Below, piece after piece: positions 8,178-16,201 of a stretch of DNA of 64,000 nucleotides. Each line of letters starts with the position of its first letter. The first letter of the stretch is position 1. Below the pieces are notes generated by a model. That model made no database searches, had not been told where the DNA came from, and saw nothing but the letters and a program-made list of their open reading frames with translations. This DNA is from CAXMMR01 sp963692975 (lineage in GTDB: Bacteria; Pseudomonadota; Alphaproteobacteria; Acetobacterales; Acetobacteraceae), in assembly GCA_963692975.2 (NCBI GenBank), contig CAXMMR010000037.1:186001-250000 (forward strand), given 5' to 3'. Made by a program: the position numbers and the translations under genes.

Positions 8178-8731
8178 CGCCCGCCCGCCGCAGGCCCGAG
8201 CCGGTCGGTGGCGAGCCTCACCTCACGGCTGCCGCCATCGCCCTGCCACGACACGACGACGCTGACCGCATAGAGCGAGACCGTCGCTCCCGGATTGCGC
8301 TGGGTAATACCGAGCGCTGCCGGCGGCCGGGCGGTCGCCGAGCCAAGCGCCACCACGCGGGTGTGCCAATGATAGCCGCCGCCGTCGTCGCCCTGCTGGT
8401 CGAGCGAATGCAGCGTGTCGGGCAGGCACGTTGCCGCCAGCCGGGACCGCGCGCGCGACAGCGCGACCTGGTAGCTGCCGGCGATGCGCGCGGTGCGCAG
8501 CCCGGCGACGCCGCCCTGGAACAGCACCGCCAAGGCCAAACCCGTGATCACCAGCGCGATGATAACCTCGAGCAGGGTGAAGCCACGCTCAGGGAAGCGG
8601 TTCTTTTTTGAAAAAAAGAACCAAAAAACTTTTACTCGGAAGCCGCTCGTCGTCCGGGACCGAGTTCTTGTGAACAAAAGTCTTTTTGCTTCTTTTTCTT
8701 CAGAAAAAGAAGATCTTTCCTGCCCTTTCAC
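8174..8731 (-). CDS. gspI: type II secretion minor pseudopilin GspI with a repeat-extended leader
   Basis: Minor pseudopilin of 185 aa. The mature part starts at FTLLEVIIALVITGLALAVL with the conserved Glu at +5 and continues in GspI style (GSYQVALSRARSRLAATC). The start at 8731 is supported by its four-base overlap with the gspH stop, the same coupling used through the operon; no other start codon is available before the cleavage site. The sequence between start and cleavage site, about 49 residues, is almost wholly repeat element A2 read in frame, giving a Lys/Phe-rich leader (VKVFWFFFSKKNR). Normal leaders have 5-15 residues. The leader is removed by prepilin peptidase, which would explain why an insertion is tolerated there. 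Confidence 0.9.
   Translation of the reverse strand: MKGQERSSFSEEKEAKRLLFTRTRSRTTSGFRVKVFWFFFSKKNRFPERGFTLLEVIIALVITGLALAVLFQGGVAGLRTARIAGSYQVALSRARSRLAATCLPDTLHSLDQQGDDGGGYHWHTRVVALGSATARPPAALGITQRNPGATVSLYAVSVVVSWQGDGGSREVRLATDRLGPAAGGR
8595..8720. repeat. palindromic element A2 inside the gspI coding sequence
   Basis: A full A element in opposite orientation to the other seven copies: the GGTTC-type arm is on the left and the GCTTC-type arm on the right, with a spacer of about 42 bp. The right arm is somewhat degenerate. It lies entirely between the gspI start codon (8731) and the prepilin cleavage site, and reads through without a stop. Confidence 0.92.
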
Positions 8732-9171
8732 TGTACCAGCACGACCCGCCCGGTCACCCAGTCGACGCTGACATGCAGCGTCCGCGCACCATCCGCCAGC
8801 GCCACCGAGCCGCCGCTGCTGCTGCCGTCGGGCCGAAACAGGATCGCCAGCGCCCGCGCCGCCCTCCCGTCCGGCCCCTGCACCGCAAGCCCGATCTCGC
8901 CGGGCAGCACGTGGATCGCGCCGCCGCTGGCATAGAGGTGACGCGCCGGGTCGACGCTGACGCTGACCGGCCGGTCGGTCGCGATCGCCTCGGAGCGCGC
9001 CAGCCGCATGGCGCCGGCCAGCTGGCGGGCGGCGCCGGCGGCCTCCACCCCGCGGCTGCGCATCGGTCCGCGGCCGACGAAGATCGTCGCCACCAGCACC
9101 AGCACCACCAGCACGACGATCACCTCGATCAGGGTGAAGCCGGCCGCGTCGCGGCTACTGCGCCAGGTCAT
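8728..9171 (-). CDS. gspH: type II secretion minor pseudopilin GspH
   Basis: Minor pseudopilin of 147 aa. Leader MTWRSSRDAAG is followed by the processed N-terminus FTLIEVIVVLVVLVLVATIF with Glu at +5. The following helix AARQLAGAMRLARSEAIATD is the GspH/FimT signature, and the C-terminal half forms a beta domain (SVSVDPARHLYASGG, IGLAVQGPDGRAARAL, ILFRPDGSSSGGSV). Length fits the family. The gene overlaps the end of gspF by 17 bp and couples to gspI by a four-base overlap. Confidence 0.9.
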   Translation of the reverse strand: MTWRSSRDAAGFTLIEVIVVLVVLVLVATIFVGRGPMRSRGVEAAGAARQLAGAMRLARSEAIATDRPVSVSVDPARHLYASGGAIHVLPGEIGLAVQGPDGRAARALAILFRPDGSSSGGSVALADGARTLHVSVDWVTGRVVLVQ

Positions 9172-10386
9172 TCAGGCTCAGCATCGCCAGCAGCAGCGAC
9201 GAGACGATGCCGGCCACCGCGGCGCCCATGATAATGGTGATCGCCGGCACCAGCAGCGACACCAGCCGCTGCACCCCGAGCCGCGTCTTCTCCTCATGGA
9301 TCTCGGCCGCCCGCAGCGACATCGCCCCGAGCGAGGCCGTCTCCTCGCCCAGCCGCAGCAGGTAGACCGTGCGCAGCGGGAACACGCCCGCCTCGCCGAG
9401 CGCTGCCGACAGCCCCGCCCCGCCCTTGGCCGCGACCATGGCGTGGTCGATCGCCGCCACCCCGGCGAGGTTGCCGATCGCGTCGCGCACGATCGTCAGC
9501 GCGGTGATCAGCGGCACGCCGTTCTGCACCAGCGTGCCCAGCGTGCGCGTCAGCCGCGCCGCCAACACCTCGCGCGCCAGACCCCCGATCACCGGACATG
9601 CGCAGCAGCGCGCGGTCGGCGCGCAGCCGCGTCGCCGGCCGCCGCAGCGCCTCCCGTCCCGCCAGCCCCGCCACCAGCAGCGCCACCAGCGCATAGAGCC
9701 CGTAGGCGGAGACCAGGTGGCCGAGCTCGATCAGGATCCGCGTCGCCTGCGGCAGCTGCGCCCCGCTCTGCTCGAACAGCGGCGTGAACTGCGGCAGCAC
9801 CTCGGTCAGCAGCAGCACGATGGAGCCCGTGGCGGCCGCCACCACCAGCAGCGCCGGATAGACCATTGCCGACTGCACGGTGGAAACCAGCGAGCGCTCC
9901 CGCTCAAGCAGCGTCGCCAGCCGCTCCAGCGTCGGCCCCAGCGTGCCGCCCGCCTCGCCGGCCCGCACCAGCCCGACATAGAGGCGCGGAAAGCTGCGCG
10001 GCTGCTGGGTCAGCGCGCTGGTGAAGCTGCCGCCATCCCGCACCGTGTCGCGCAGCCGCTCCAGTACCCGCTTCAGGCGTGGATTGGCCGCCGGTGTCGA
10101 CCAGGAAGCGCAACGCCCGGTCGAGATCCTGCCCGGCTTCGAGCATCACCGAGAGCTCGCGCGTGAGGTTGGTGACCTCCTGGCGCCTGAGCGCCCCGCC
10201 GCGCCCGAGCTCGCGCGTGAGCAGCCCGGAGAGGAACCCGCCGCCGCCCTCGGCCGGCGCCGCGCGCATCGGCGTCGCGCCCTGCCGCTGCAGCCGGCTG
10301 ATCACCTCGCGCTCGCTCTCCGCGTCCATCAGCCCATGCGTCAGCTCGCCGCCGGCGCTGACCGCGGTGTAGCGGAAGCTCGCCAT
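9155..10386 (-). pseudogene. gspF: type II secretion platform protein GspF, interrupted by two frameshifts
   Basis: The polytopic inner-membrane platform protein. Three frames together give a complete GspF: MASFRYTAVSAGGELTHG to LDRALRFLVDT (10386 to about 10095); NPRLKRVLERLRDTVRDGGS through VYPALLVVAAATGS to LRADRALLR (to about 9600); then PVIGGLAREVLAARLTRTLG to the stop at 9155. Both breaks behave as one extra base (near 10090 and near 9597); removing both gives a continuous 409-residue frame, normal for the family. As written the protein would stop soon after the first domain. GspF is needed for secretion, so this is either a broken system or two consensus errors. Its start shares one base with the gspE stop. 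Confidence 0.85.
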
Positions 10387-12092
10387 CAGCCCTCGGCGCG
10401 GATCGAGCGCACGACTTCCTCGATGGTGGTCGTCCCGGCCAGCGCCGCCTGCAGGCCCGCCTGGAACATCGTCACCATGCCGCCGGCGATCGCCGCCCGC
10501 TCCACCTCGGCGTTCTCCGCCCGGGCGAAGATCAGCCGCTCGATCTCGGCGTCCGGCGTCAGGAACTCGGCGATCGCCTGCCGCCCGCGAAACCCGGTGC
10601 CGCGGCAGTTCGGGCAACCCACCGCATGCCACAGCCGCACCGGCTGGCCGGCCGCGTAGCGCTCGAGCTCGAACCGCCGCACCAGCTCGTCCGGCGCCTC
10701 GTACGAGGTTCGGCACTCCGCGCAAAGCCGCCGCACCAGCCGCTGCGCCAGCACCCCGCGCAGCACCGCCGCCAGCAGGTAGTCCTCCAGCCCCATGTCG
10801 CGCAGCCGCGTCAGCGTCGCCGAGGCCGAGTTGGTATGCAGGGTCGAGAGCACCAGATGCCCGGTCAGCGACGCCTGCACGGCGATCTGCGCCGTCTCCA
10901 GGTCGCGGATTTCGCCGACCATGATCACGTCCGGATCCTGCCGCAGGATCGAGCGCAGCAGCGAGGCGAAGTCGAGCCCGATCTGCGGCTTGACCTGGAT
11001 CTGGTTGATCCCGCGCAGCTGATATTCGATCGGGTCCTCGATCGTCACCACCTTGCGCGTCACCGAGTTCAGCGCCAGCAGCCCGGTATACAGCGTCGTC
11101 GTCTTGCCGCTGCCGGTCGGCCCGGTCACCAGAACGATGCCGTTCGGCAGCGCAAACGTGGCGTCGAGCCGCGACACCACGGCCGGCGCCAACCCCAGCT
11201 TGTCGTAGTCGAGCGTGACGGCAGTGCGGTCCAGGATGCGCAGCACCACCGTCTCGCCATACAGCGACGGGATGGTGGAGACCCGGAAATCGACCTCCGA
11301 GCCGCGCACCGCCAGCTTGATCCGGCCATCCTGCGGCAGCCGCCGCTCGGCGATGTCGAGCCGCGCCATGATCTTGATGCGCGAGGTGATCGCCGCCGCC
11401 AGCCGCGACGGCGGCGCCTCCGCCTCGCTCAGCACGCCATCATACCGGTAGCGCACCCGCAACCGGTCCTCGAACGGCTCGATGTGGATGTCCGACGCCT
11501 GGGTCTCGACCGCCCGCGCGATGATCTGGTTGACCAGCCGGATCACCGGCGCCTCGGAGGCCAAATCCTTCAGCCGCTCCGCATCGTCCTCCGACGGCTG
11601 CTCGCCGGCATGGCCCGAATGGTCCGCCTCGCCCTCCGGATACAACCGGTCGAACGCCGCCTCCAGCTCGATCGGCACCGCCACCAGCAGGCTCACCCGC
11701 CGCCCCGTCGCCGCCTGCACCGCGGCCGGGGTGAAGCCGTCGAGCGGGTCAGCCACGGCAAGCTGGATCTGACCGTCCGCAAGGTGCACCGGCAGCGCCC
11801 GCGCCTGGCGGAGGAACCGGCCGCCAAGCCGCTCCGCCAGCAACGGGCTCTCCAAGGCGTAGCGCTCGGGCCCGGCGATCGGCAAGCCCAGCAGCCCGGC
11901 ATAGGCCTCGGCCAGGCCGCGCTCGCTGACTAGCCCAAGCTGCAGCAGCACCAAGTCGAGCCGCTGGTCGCTCTCCTCGGCCACCCGCCGCCCGCGCTCA
12001 ATGGTTCGCTGGTCGCACTGCCCGCCGCTCACCAGCAGCGCGGCAAGGCGCTCCATGGCGGAGGCGTCCGATTGGTCGGGTTTCGTCAGCAC
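10386..12092 (-). CDS. gspE: type II secretion ATPase GspE
   Basis: The cytoplasmic hexameric ATPase that powers pseudopilus assembly, 568 aa, first gene of the leftward operon. The N-terminal MshEN-like domain (about 20-150) is followed by the catalytic core: SDIHIEPFEDRLRVRYRYDG, Walker A GPTGSGKTTTLY, the Asp box (EDPIEYQLRGINQIQV), Walker B region (LRSILRQDPDVIMVGEIRD) and the His box (TGHLVLSTLHTNSA). A four-cysteine zinc module is present (LCAEC and CPNC). All key residues are visible and the gene appears intact. The upstream side, shared with the divergent gspO, is largely filled by repeat BC1. Confidence 0.95.
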   Translation of the reverse strand: MLTKPDQSDASAMERLAALLVSGGQCDQRTIERGRRVAEESDQRLDLVLLQLGLVSERGLAEAYAGLLGLPIAGPERYALESPLLAERLGGRFLRQARALPVHLADGQIQLAVADPLDGFTPAAVQAATGRRVSLLVAVPIELEAAFDRLYPEGEADHSGHAGEQPSEDDAERLKDLASEAPVIRLVNQIIARAVETQASDIHIEPFEDRLRVRYRYDGVLSEAEAPPSRLAAAITSRIKIMARLDIAERRLPQDGRIKLAVRGSEVDFRVSTIPSLYGETVVLRILDRTAVTLDYDKLGLAPAVVSRLDATFALPNGIVLVTGPTGSGKTTTLYTGLLALNSVTRKVVTIEDPIEYQLRGINQIQVKPQIGLDFASLLRSILRQDPDVIMVGEIRDLETAQIAVQASLTGHLVLSTLHTNSASATLTRLRDMGLEDYLLAAVLRGVLAQRLVRRLCAECRTSYEAPDELVRRFELERYAAGQPVRLWHAVGCPNCRGTGFRGRQAIAEFLTPDAEIERLIFARAENAEVERAAIAGGMVTMFQAGLQAALAGTTTIEEVVRSIRAEG

Positions 12093-12121
12093 AGCGCCAA
12101 GTTAATCCTTGCGAAGAAAGG

Positions 12122-12292
12122 AAGGCCAGGGGCTCTGCCCCTGGACTCCGTCATGCGCCAGCGTGCATCCGCACGACGGCCCGAGGCCCCAGACCCGACT
12201 TATTTACCGCGGAGTGTGCGACCGTTAAGTTAACAAATGGATTTTAAAGGCTTCGCCTTTAATGGGGTCGAGGGGCAAAGCCCCTCGCCTTT
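12122..12292. repeat. modular palindromic element BC1 (D half + C half)
   Basis: The left half starts AAGGCCAGGGGC with a hairpin closing at GCCCCTGGACTCC and continues into a D module (CATGCGCCAGCGTGCAT and a GGCCCGAGGCCCC region). The right half, inverted, is a C module: AAAGGCTTCGCCTTT hairpin then CGAGGGGCAAAGCCCCTCG. It lies between the divergent 5' ends of gspE and gspO, so here it cannot be a simple 3' terminator. The gspO start codon is inside the C half. Confidence 0.9.
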
Positions 12293-13013
12293 TCTTCTCC
12301 TGATCTCCCCCTTCATCGGCAGCACCCTCGGCGTCCTCATCCGCCGCCTTCCCGCCGGCCGGCCGATCCTCTGGGCCCGCTCCGAGTGCGAGACCTGCGG
12401 CCGCCGCCTATCTCCCCTCGAGCTGGTGCCGATCCTGAGCTTCCTCGCCCTGCGCGGCCGCTGCCGGGGCTGTGGCGCACCGATCGGCCTTGGCACGCTT
12501 GCCGTGGAGCTGGCCGCCCTCGCCGTCGCCATCGCTGCAACGCTGTGCTCGGACGACCCGGCCGCCGCCTGGTCCAACGCCATCTTCGGCTGGACGCTGC
12601 TGGCGCTGGCCTGGATCGACGCCGAGCGAATGCTCCTGCCCGACCTACTCACCCTGCCCTTGCTCCTGCTCGGCCTCGGCTGCGCCGCGCTCACTGCGCC
12701 CGACACGCTGACCGACCGCACCCTCGGCGCCGCCCTCGGCTACACCCTGTTCCGCGCCATCGCGATCCTTTACCGCCGGCTACGCGGCGCCGACGGCCTG
12801 GGCGAAGGCGACGCCAAGCTCCTGGCCGCCTGCGCGGCCTGGCTCGGCGCCACGATGCTGGCGCCCCTGCTGCTACTGTCCGCGCTCACCGGCCTCGCGC
12901 TCGCCGCATCGTTGCGGGTCACAGGCCGGCTGCCGACCCGCCAGACCAGGCTACCCTTCGGGCCCTGCCTGGCGCTGTCGGCGTGGCTGCTCCGTCTGTG
13001 GTGGCCGGCCTGA
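12237..13013 (+). CDS. gspO: prepilin peptidase GspO, N-terminus encoded by a repeat
   Basis: Membrane aspartic protease/N-methyltransferase that processes GspG-K, 258 aa. It has the two zinc-type pairs CETC and CRGC in the cytoplasmic loop, the two catalytic aspartates (WIDAERMLLPD and GEGDAKLLAA) and about seven hydrophobic segments. The first 20 residues (MDFKGFAFNGVEGQSPSPF) are the translation of repeat BC1; the family-like sequence begins only at LISPFIGSTLGVLIRRLP. An in-frame TAA lies two codons upstream of the ATG and no other start codon precedes the first membrane helix, so the repeat ATG is the only credible start. No Shine-Dalgarno sequence is evident. Confidence 0.88.
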   Translation: MDFKGFAFNGVEGQSPSPFLLLISPFIGSTLGVLIRRLPAGRPILWARSECETCGRRLSPLELVPILSFLALRGRCRGCGAPIGLGTLAVELAALAVAIAATLCSDDPAAAWSNAIFGWTLLALAWIDAERMLLPDLLTLPLLLLGLGCAALTAPDTLTDRTLGAALGYTLFRAIAILYRRLRGADGLGEGDAKLLAACAAWLGATMLAPLLLLSALTGLALAASLRVTGRLPTRQTRLPFGPCLALSAWLLRLWWPA

Positions 13014-13020
13014 TCGCCGG

Positions 13021-13224
13021 CTATTTGCCGATGATGACGTCGGACGCCTTGATCACCGCGGTCGCGCTGTCGCCAACGGCGAGCTTCAACTCGTCGATCG
13101 CCTCGTTCGTGATCGAGGCTGTCACGACGTTGCCGCCGACATCGAGCTGGACATGGCCCGTGGTCGCGCCGCGCGTGAGGGCGACGACGGTGCCGCGAAG
13201 TTGGTTGCGGGCGCTCAGCCGCAT
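13021..13224 (-). CDS. molybdopterin-binding (TOBE/Mop) domain protein
   Basis: A 67-residue stand-alone TOBE/Mop domain: RNQLRGTVVALTRGATTGHV, VTASITNEAIDELKLAVGD and TAVIKASDVIIGK. Such proteins bind molybdate or related oxyanions as oligomers and act in storage or homeostasis. The start at MRLSARNQL matches family members; a further ATG 11 codons upstream is less likely. It stands alone: the convergent gspO ends 7 bp away and no molybdate transporter is nearby. Confidence 0.85.
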   Translation of the reverse strand: MRLSARNQLRGTVVALTRGATTGHVQLDVGGNVVTASITNEAIDELKLAVGDSATAVIKASDVIIGK

Positions 13225-13325
13225 CTGGGAAACCCTCTGTCCTGATCCAGCCCACAATAGACGCAGCTCGGCCGGAGCGTAACCGCCCCGGCCGACGCCA
13301 GACTTACCAGGTCAGAGATCGGCCC

Positions 13326-14219
13326 TCAGGCGCTAGCGGCCTGCGTCGCCAGACCGTTCGGGAAGAAGCCGCCCTTGCCGGACTGGTAGTTGCCCGCGGT
13401 CACGATGTTGGTGACCTCGTCGATCGTGCGCACGAAGGCAAGCGAGTTGCCGTCGGTCGGCGTGATGTTGTCGTGATCGTTGATGTAGATGCCCTGGTCG
13501 TCCGCCGGGGAGCCAGCCTGCATCGACAGCAGATTGCGGAACGCAGCAATCTTGTGGAACGTCGGGAACAGCCCCAAGAGCGACATGCGGGTGCGCAACT
13601 GACCGGAGTGGTAGGCCTCGACCGAGAGGATCTGCGCCGCCGGCAGTAGATAGGCCGAACCTGGCGGCAACAGCGACGCACCGCCCAGATACGCCGTGAC
13701 GCCGACATCCTCGAACACGCTGGCGCCGAGGAGGAAGCTCACCTCGTCGGCAAACGGGTCGAACCCCGCCCCGATGCCCGCTGCCACCGCGAGACCGTTG
13801 AAGGTGTCGGTGAGGTCGATCGTCGGCTCGTTCGGCACCACGCCGCCGGCCGCCGCGAGCGCGCCGCGCAAGAAGTTGACGTGGTTGAACTCGTCGTTGG
13901 CGATCTCTTCCCAATACTGCAGCGTATCGGCGGTGCTGAACGTCACTTGCGCGCCGCCGATCACCTTGCTCGTCGCGTTGCCCGTCATCGCCGGGGTCAG
14001 GCCGGCGCCGGTGACGCCGCGCAGGTAATATTCCGCCTCGAGATATTCGAGGTTCAGCGCGAAGGTCAGCACCGCCAGCTCCGTCGCGGTCGCGGCAGCC
14101 TTCGCCTCGCTGGGCTTGATGACGCTGGCAAGCCCGAGGGCGGCGGCGCCGATGCCCACGTTGCGCATCATGTTGCGTCGGCCGAGCCCCTCGGTCGGCA
14201 GGATCAAATTCTCTGGCAT
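13326..14219 (-). CDS. ferritin-like domain protein with twin-arginine-like leader
   Basis: A 297-residue protein with a ferritin-like four-helix domain (PF13668 type, as in desiccation-related proteins). The leader has GRRNMMRNVGIGAAALGLA, a twin-arginine-like pattern, ending near AKAAA, so export of a folded form is likely. Helix motifs include LTFALNLEYLEAEYYLRG and WEEIANDEFNHVNFLRGAL, where Glu and His residues are placed as in ferritin-like metal or helix-packing sites. The start at 14219 has GGGAGA about eight bases upstream; an in-frame ATG at 14267 is ignored. Catalytic activity is not predictable; a stress-related envelope role is inference. Confidence 0.8.
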   Translation of the reverse strand: MPENLILPTEGLGRRNMMRNVGIGAAALGLASVIKPSEAKAAATATELAVLTFALNLEYLEAEYYLRGVTGAGLTPAMTGNATSKVIGGAQVTFSTADTLQYWEEIANDEFNHVNFLRGALAAAGGVVPNEPTIDLTDTFNGLAVAAGIGAGFDPFADEVSFLLGASVFEDVGVTAYLGGASLLPPGSAYLLPAAQILSVEAYHSGQLRTRMSLLGLFPTFHKIAAFRNLLSMQAGSPADDQGIYINDHDNITPTDGNSLAFVRTIDEVTNIVTAGNYQSGKGGFFPNGLATQAASA

Positions 14220-14602
14220 ACTGTCATCTCCCTGAACGTCACGCCGGCGGCTGGCTGCTGCCGCCATGCACGCAACTCGACCGGCGCGGCATACACATCA
14301 CCGCGGGGCCATGGCAGCGTTACTGAGCGCCGGCGACAGCGGATGCACGATCACGTAGACTTTGTACAGCCTGTCGCCAAAGACAGCGCATAGGCGATCA
14401 CTGACCGATGCCGTGCAACTCCAGGTTGCCGGACGACAATGCGCAACCATGAGGACCAGGGCAGCGTCACACCCTTGCCGCCGCGCCCGCCAATGTCATC
14501 TGAGGCAGGCACGATCGTCCCACCCCGAGCCAGCGCCTGCCGCCGCAATCCGCGAGCCGGCGTCCGCCGCCCACATTCCCGCCGACCAGGAGCCCGCCCT
14601 CG
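14220..14602. other. 383-bp divergent intergenic region
   Basis: Spacer between the ferritin-like gene (leftward) and the MATE gene (rightward), so it should hold both promoters. I see no convincing -35/-10 pair. A short inverted repeat (CTGTC...GACAG near 14370-14386) is the only structure noticed. Open frames here are shadows without gene-like features. Confidence 0.4.
14588..14592 (+). promoter_or_regulatory. ribosome binding site deciding the TTG start of the MATE gene
   Basis: AGGAG lies 10 bases before the TTG at 14603. In this frame there is a stop at 14501-14503 and no ATG or GTG between it and the TTG, so the TTG is the best start. Confidence 0.7.
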
Positions 14603-16009
14603 TTGGAGCAGACCGCCCGCTTCGTCGAAGGCTCGATCCTGCGCCACGTCGTGGTCATGGCCGGCACCGGCGCGATCGGCCTGATCGCGATCTTCGCGGT
14701 CGACCTCGTGAACCTGCTCTACCTCTCGCTGCTCCATGACCGCACGATCACCGCCGCGATCGGCTTCGCCGGCGTCATCGGCTTCTTCCAGGTGTCGATC
14801 GCCATCGGCATCAGCATCGGCATCGGCGCCGTCGTCTCCCGCGCGATCGGCGCCGGCCACCTCGACGAGGCCCGCCGCCTCGCCGCCTCGTCCTTCGCCG
14901 CCATGCTGCTCGTCACCGTCGTCATCGCCGTGCTCACGGTCGTGTCGTGCGACGAGGCCCTGCGCCTGCTGGGCGCGACCGTCGCGGTGCGCAGCCGGGC
15001 CGAGCTGTTCGTGGTCGCAACCGCGCCCTCCCTGCCGATGCTCGGCATCGGCATGGGCGCCGCCTCGCTCCTGCGCTCGGTCGGCGACGCCCGGCGCGCC
15101 ATGAACGTGACGCTGATGGCCGCCATCGCCACCGCCTGCCTCGATCCGCTGCTGATCTTCGGCCTGCATCTCGGCCTCACGGGCGCTGCGATCAGCACGA
15201 TCCTGTCGCGCTGCGTGCTCGCCGCCATCGGCTGGCAAGGCACCCGCCGCCACGGCCTGCCCGGCCGCCTCCAGCCCTCGATGCTGATCGCCGACACCCG
15301 CCGGCTGTTCTACGTCGCCGGCCCCGCGATCGTCACCAACCTCGCAACCCCCGTCGGCTCCGCCTTCGTCACCAGCCAGATGGCCCGCTTCGGCGTCGCC
15401 GCCGTCACCGGCCAGGTCACCGTCGACCGCATCGCACCGGTCGCCTTCGGCCTGGTGTTCGCGCTCAGCGGCGCCGTCGGGCCGATCATGGCGCAAAACC
15501 TCGGCGCCTGGCGGCTGGACCGGGTGCGCGCGACACTCCGGCAAAGCCTGCTCGTCGGCCTCGGCGCCGTCGCGCTCGCCTGGCTGATCCTGGCGGCCGG
15601 CCAGGACCTGGTGGTCCGAGCCTTCGCCGCCACCGGCATCACCGCCAGCCTCATCCACCTGTTCTGTTCCGTCACCGCCGCCGGCTTCCTCGGCATCGGC
15701 TGCCTGTTCGTCGCCAACGCCTCGTTCAACAATCTCGGCTTCCCGCTGCTGTCGACGCTGTTCAACTGGGGACGAGCCACACTCGGCACGATCCCGTTCG
15801 TAACCTACGGCGCCCGCTTCGGCCCGGCCGGCATCCTCTACGGCCAGGCCGCCGGAGCGCTGCTGTTCGGCGTCGTCGCCATGGTCGTGGCGTTTCGCGT
15901 CACCGCAAGGCTGCGCCCGACAGGCGAGGCCCCACGACGCCCGGCCACGTTCATCGAGCCGCTGGCATTGCGTAGGAAGGCCAGGGGCTTTGCCCCTGGA
16001 CCCCATTAA
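14603..16009 (+). CDS. MATE-family efflux transporter
   Basis: A 468-residue multidrug/metabolite:cation antiporter of the inner membrane. Twelve hydrophobic segments are visible in two halves, with MATE features such as SRAIGAGHLDEARRLAA, LLRSVGDARRAMNV, TSQMARFGVAAVTGQ and GPIMAQNLGAWRLDRVR (the family's second-half N-G-x-G/D-like site is NLGAWRLD). It starts with TTG, supported by an AGGAG site. The last 12 residues (RRKARGFAPGPH) and the TAA stop are encoded by repeat BC2, so the ancestral end has been replaced or extended. The substrate is unknown. Confidence 0.85.
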   Translation: MEQTARFVEGSILRHVVVMAGTGAIGLIAIFAVDLVNLLYLSLLHDRTITAAIGFAGVIGFFQVSIAIGISIGIGAVVSRAIGAGHLDEARRLAASSFAAMLLVTVVIAVLTVVSCDEALRLLGATVAVRSRAELFVVATAPSLPMLGIGMGAASLLRSVGDARRAMNVTLMAAIATACLDPLLIFGLHLGLTGAAISTILSRCVLAAIGWQGTRRHGLPGRLQPSMLIADTRRLFYVAGPAIVTNLATPVGSAFVTSQMARFGVAAVTGQVTVDRIAPVAFGLVFALSGAVGPIMAQNLGAWRLDRVRATLRQSLLVGLGAVALAWLILAAGQDLVVRAFAATGITASLIHLFCSVTAAGFLGIGCLFVANASFNNLGFPLLSTLFNWGRATLGTIPFVTYGARFGPAGILYGQAAGALLFGVVAMVVAFRVTARLRPTGEAPRRPATFIEPLALRRKARGFAPGPH

Positions 16010-16180
16010 AGGCGAAGCCTTTAAAATCCATCTGTTTGGATGTCTGAACGGCAAGCTCGGTGCTGTAGAAAGCAGGACTAATCGGCTTCGCCAAATAGGA
16101 AAGTGCCCGCCTGGACTCCAACGGATGCAGGTCTGGGGGCGCCGCCCCCAGCGAGGTCCAGGAGCAGCGCTCCTGGCCTT
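15977..16180. repeat. modular palindromic element BC2 (C half + B half)
   Basis: Left C half: CCAGGGGCTTTGCCCCTGG then AAAGGCGAAGCCTTT. Core contains ATCGGCTTCGCCAAATAGG, a segment shared with other copies. Right inverted B half: CTGGGGGCGCCGCCCCCAG then CCAGGAGCAGCGCTCCTGG. It sits between the convergent MATE and gspG genes; the MATE stop codon (16007-16009) lies within the C half. Confidence 0.9.
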
Positions 16181-16201
16181 CTTGTTGCACCGCGCCCCGA
16201 C

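Noticed and set aside
12122..12292. BC elements as terminators only
   Set aside because: BC1 lies between two divergent 5' ends and supplies a start codon, so termination cannot be the sole explanation, though it remains likely at convergent junctions.
14351..16054. 567-codon minus-strand frame across the MATE gene
   Set aside because: Composition is Gly/Asp/Arg shadow; the MATE protein on the plus strand is coherent.
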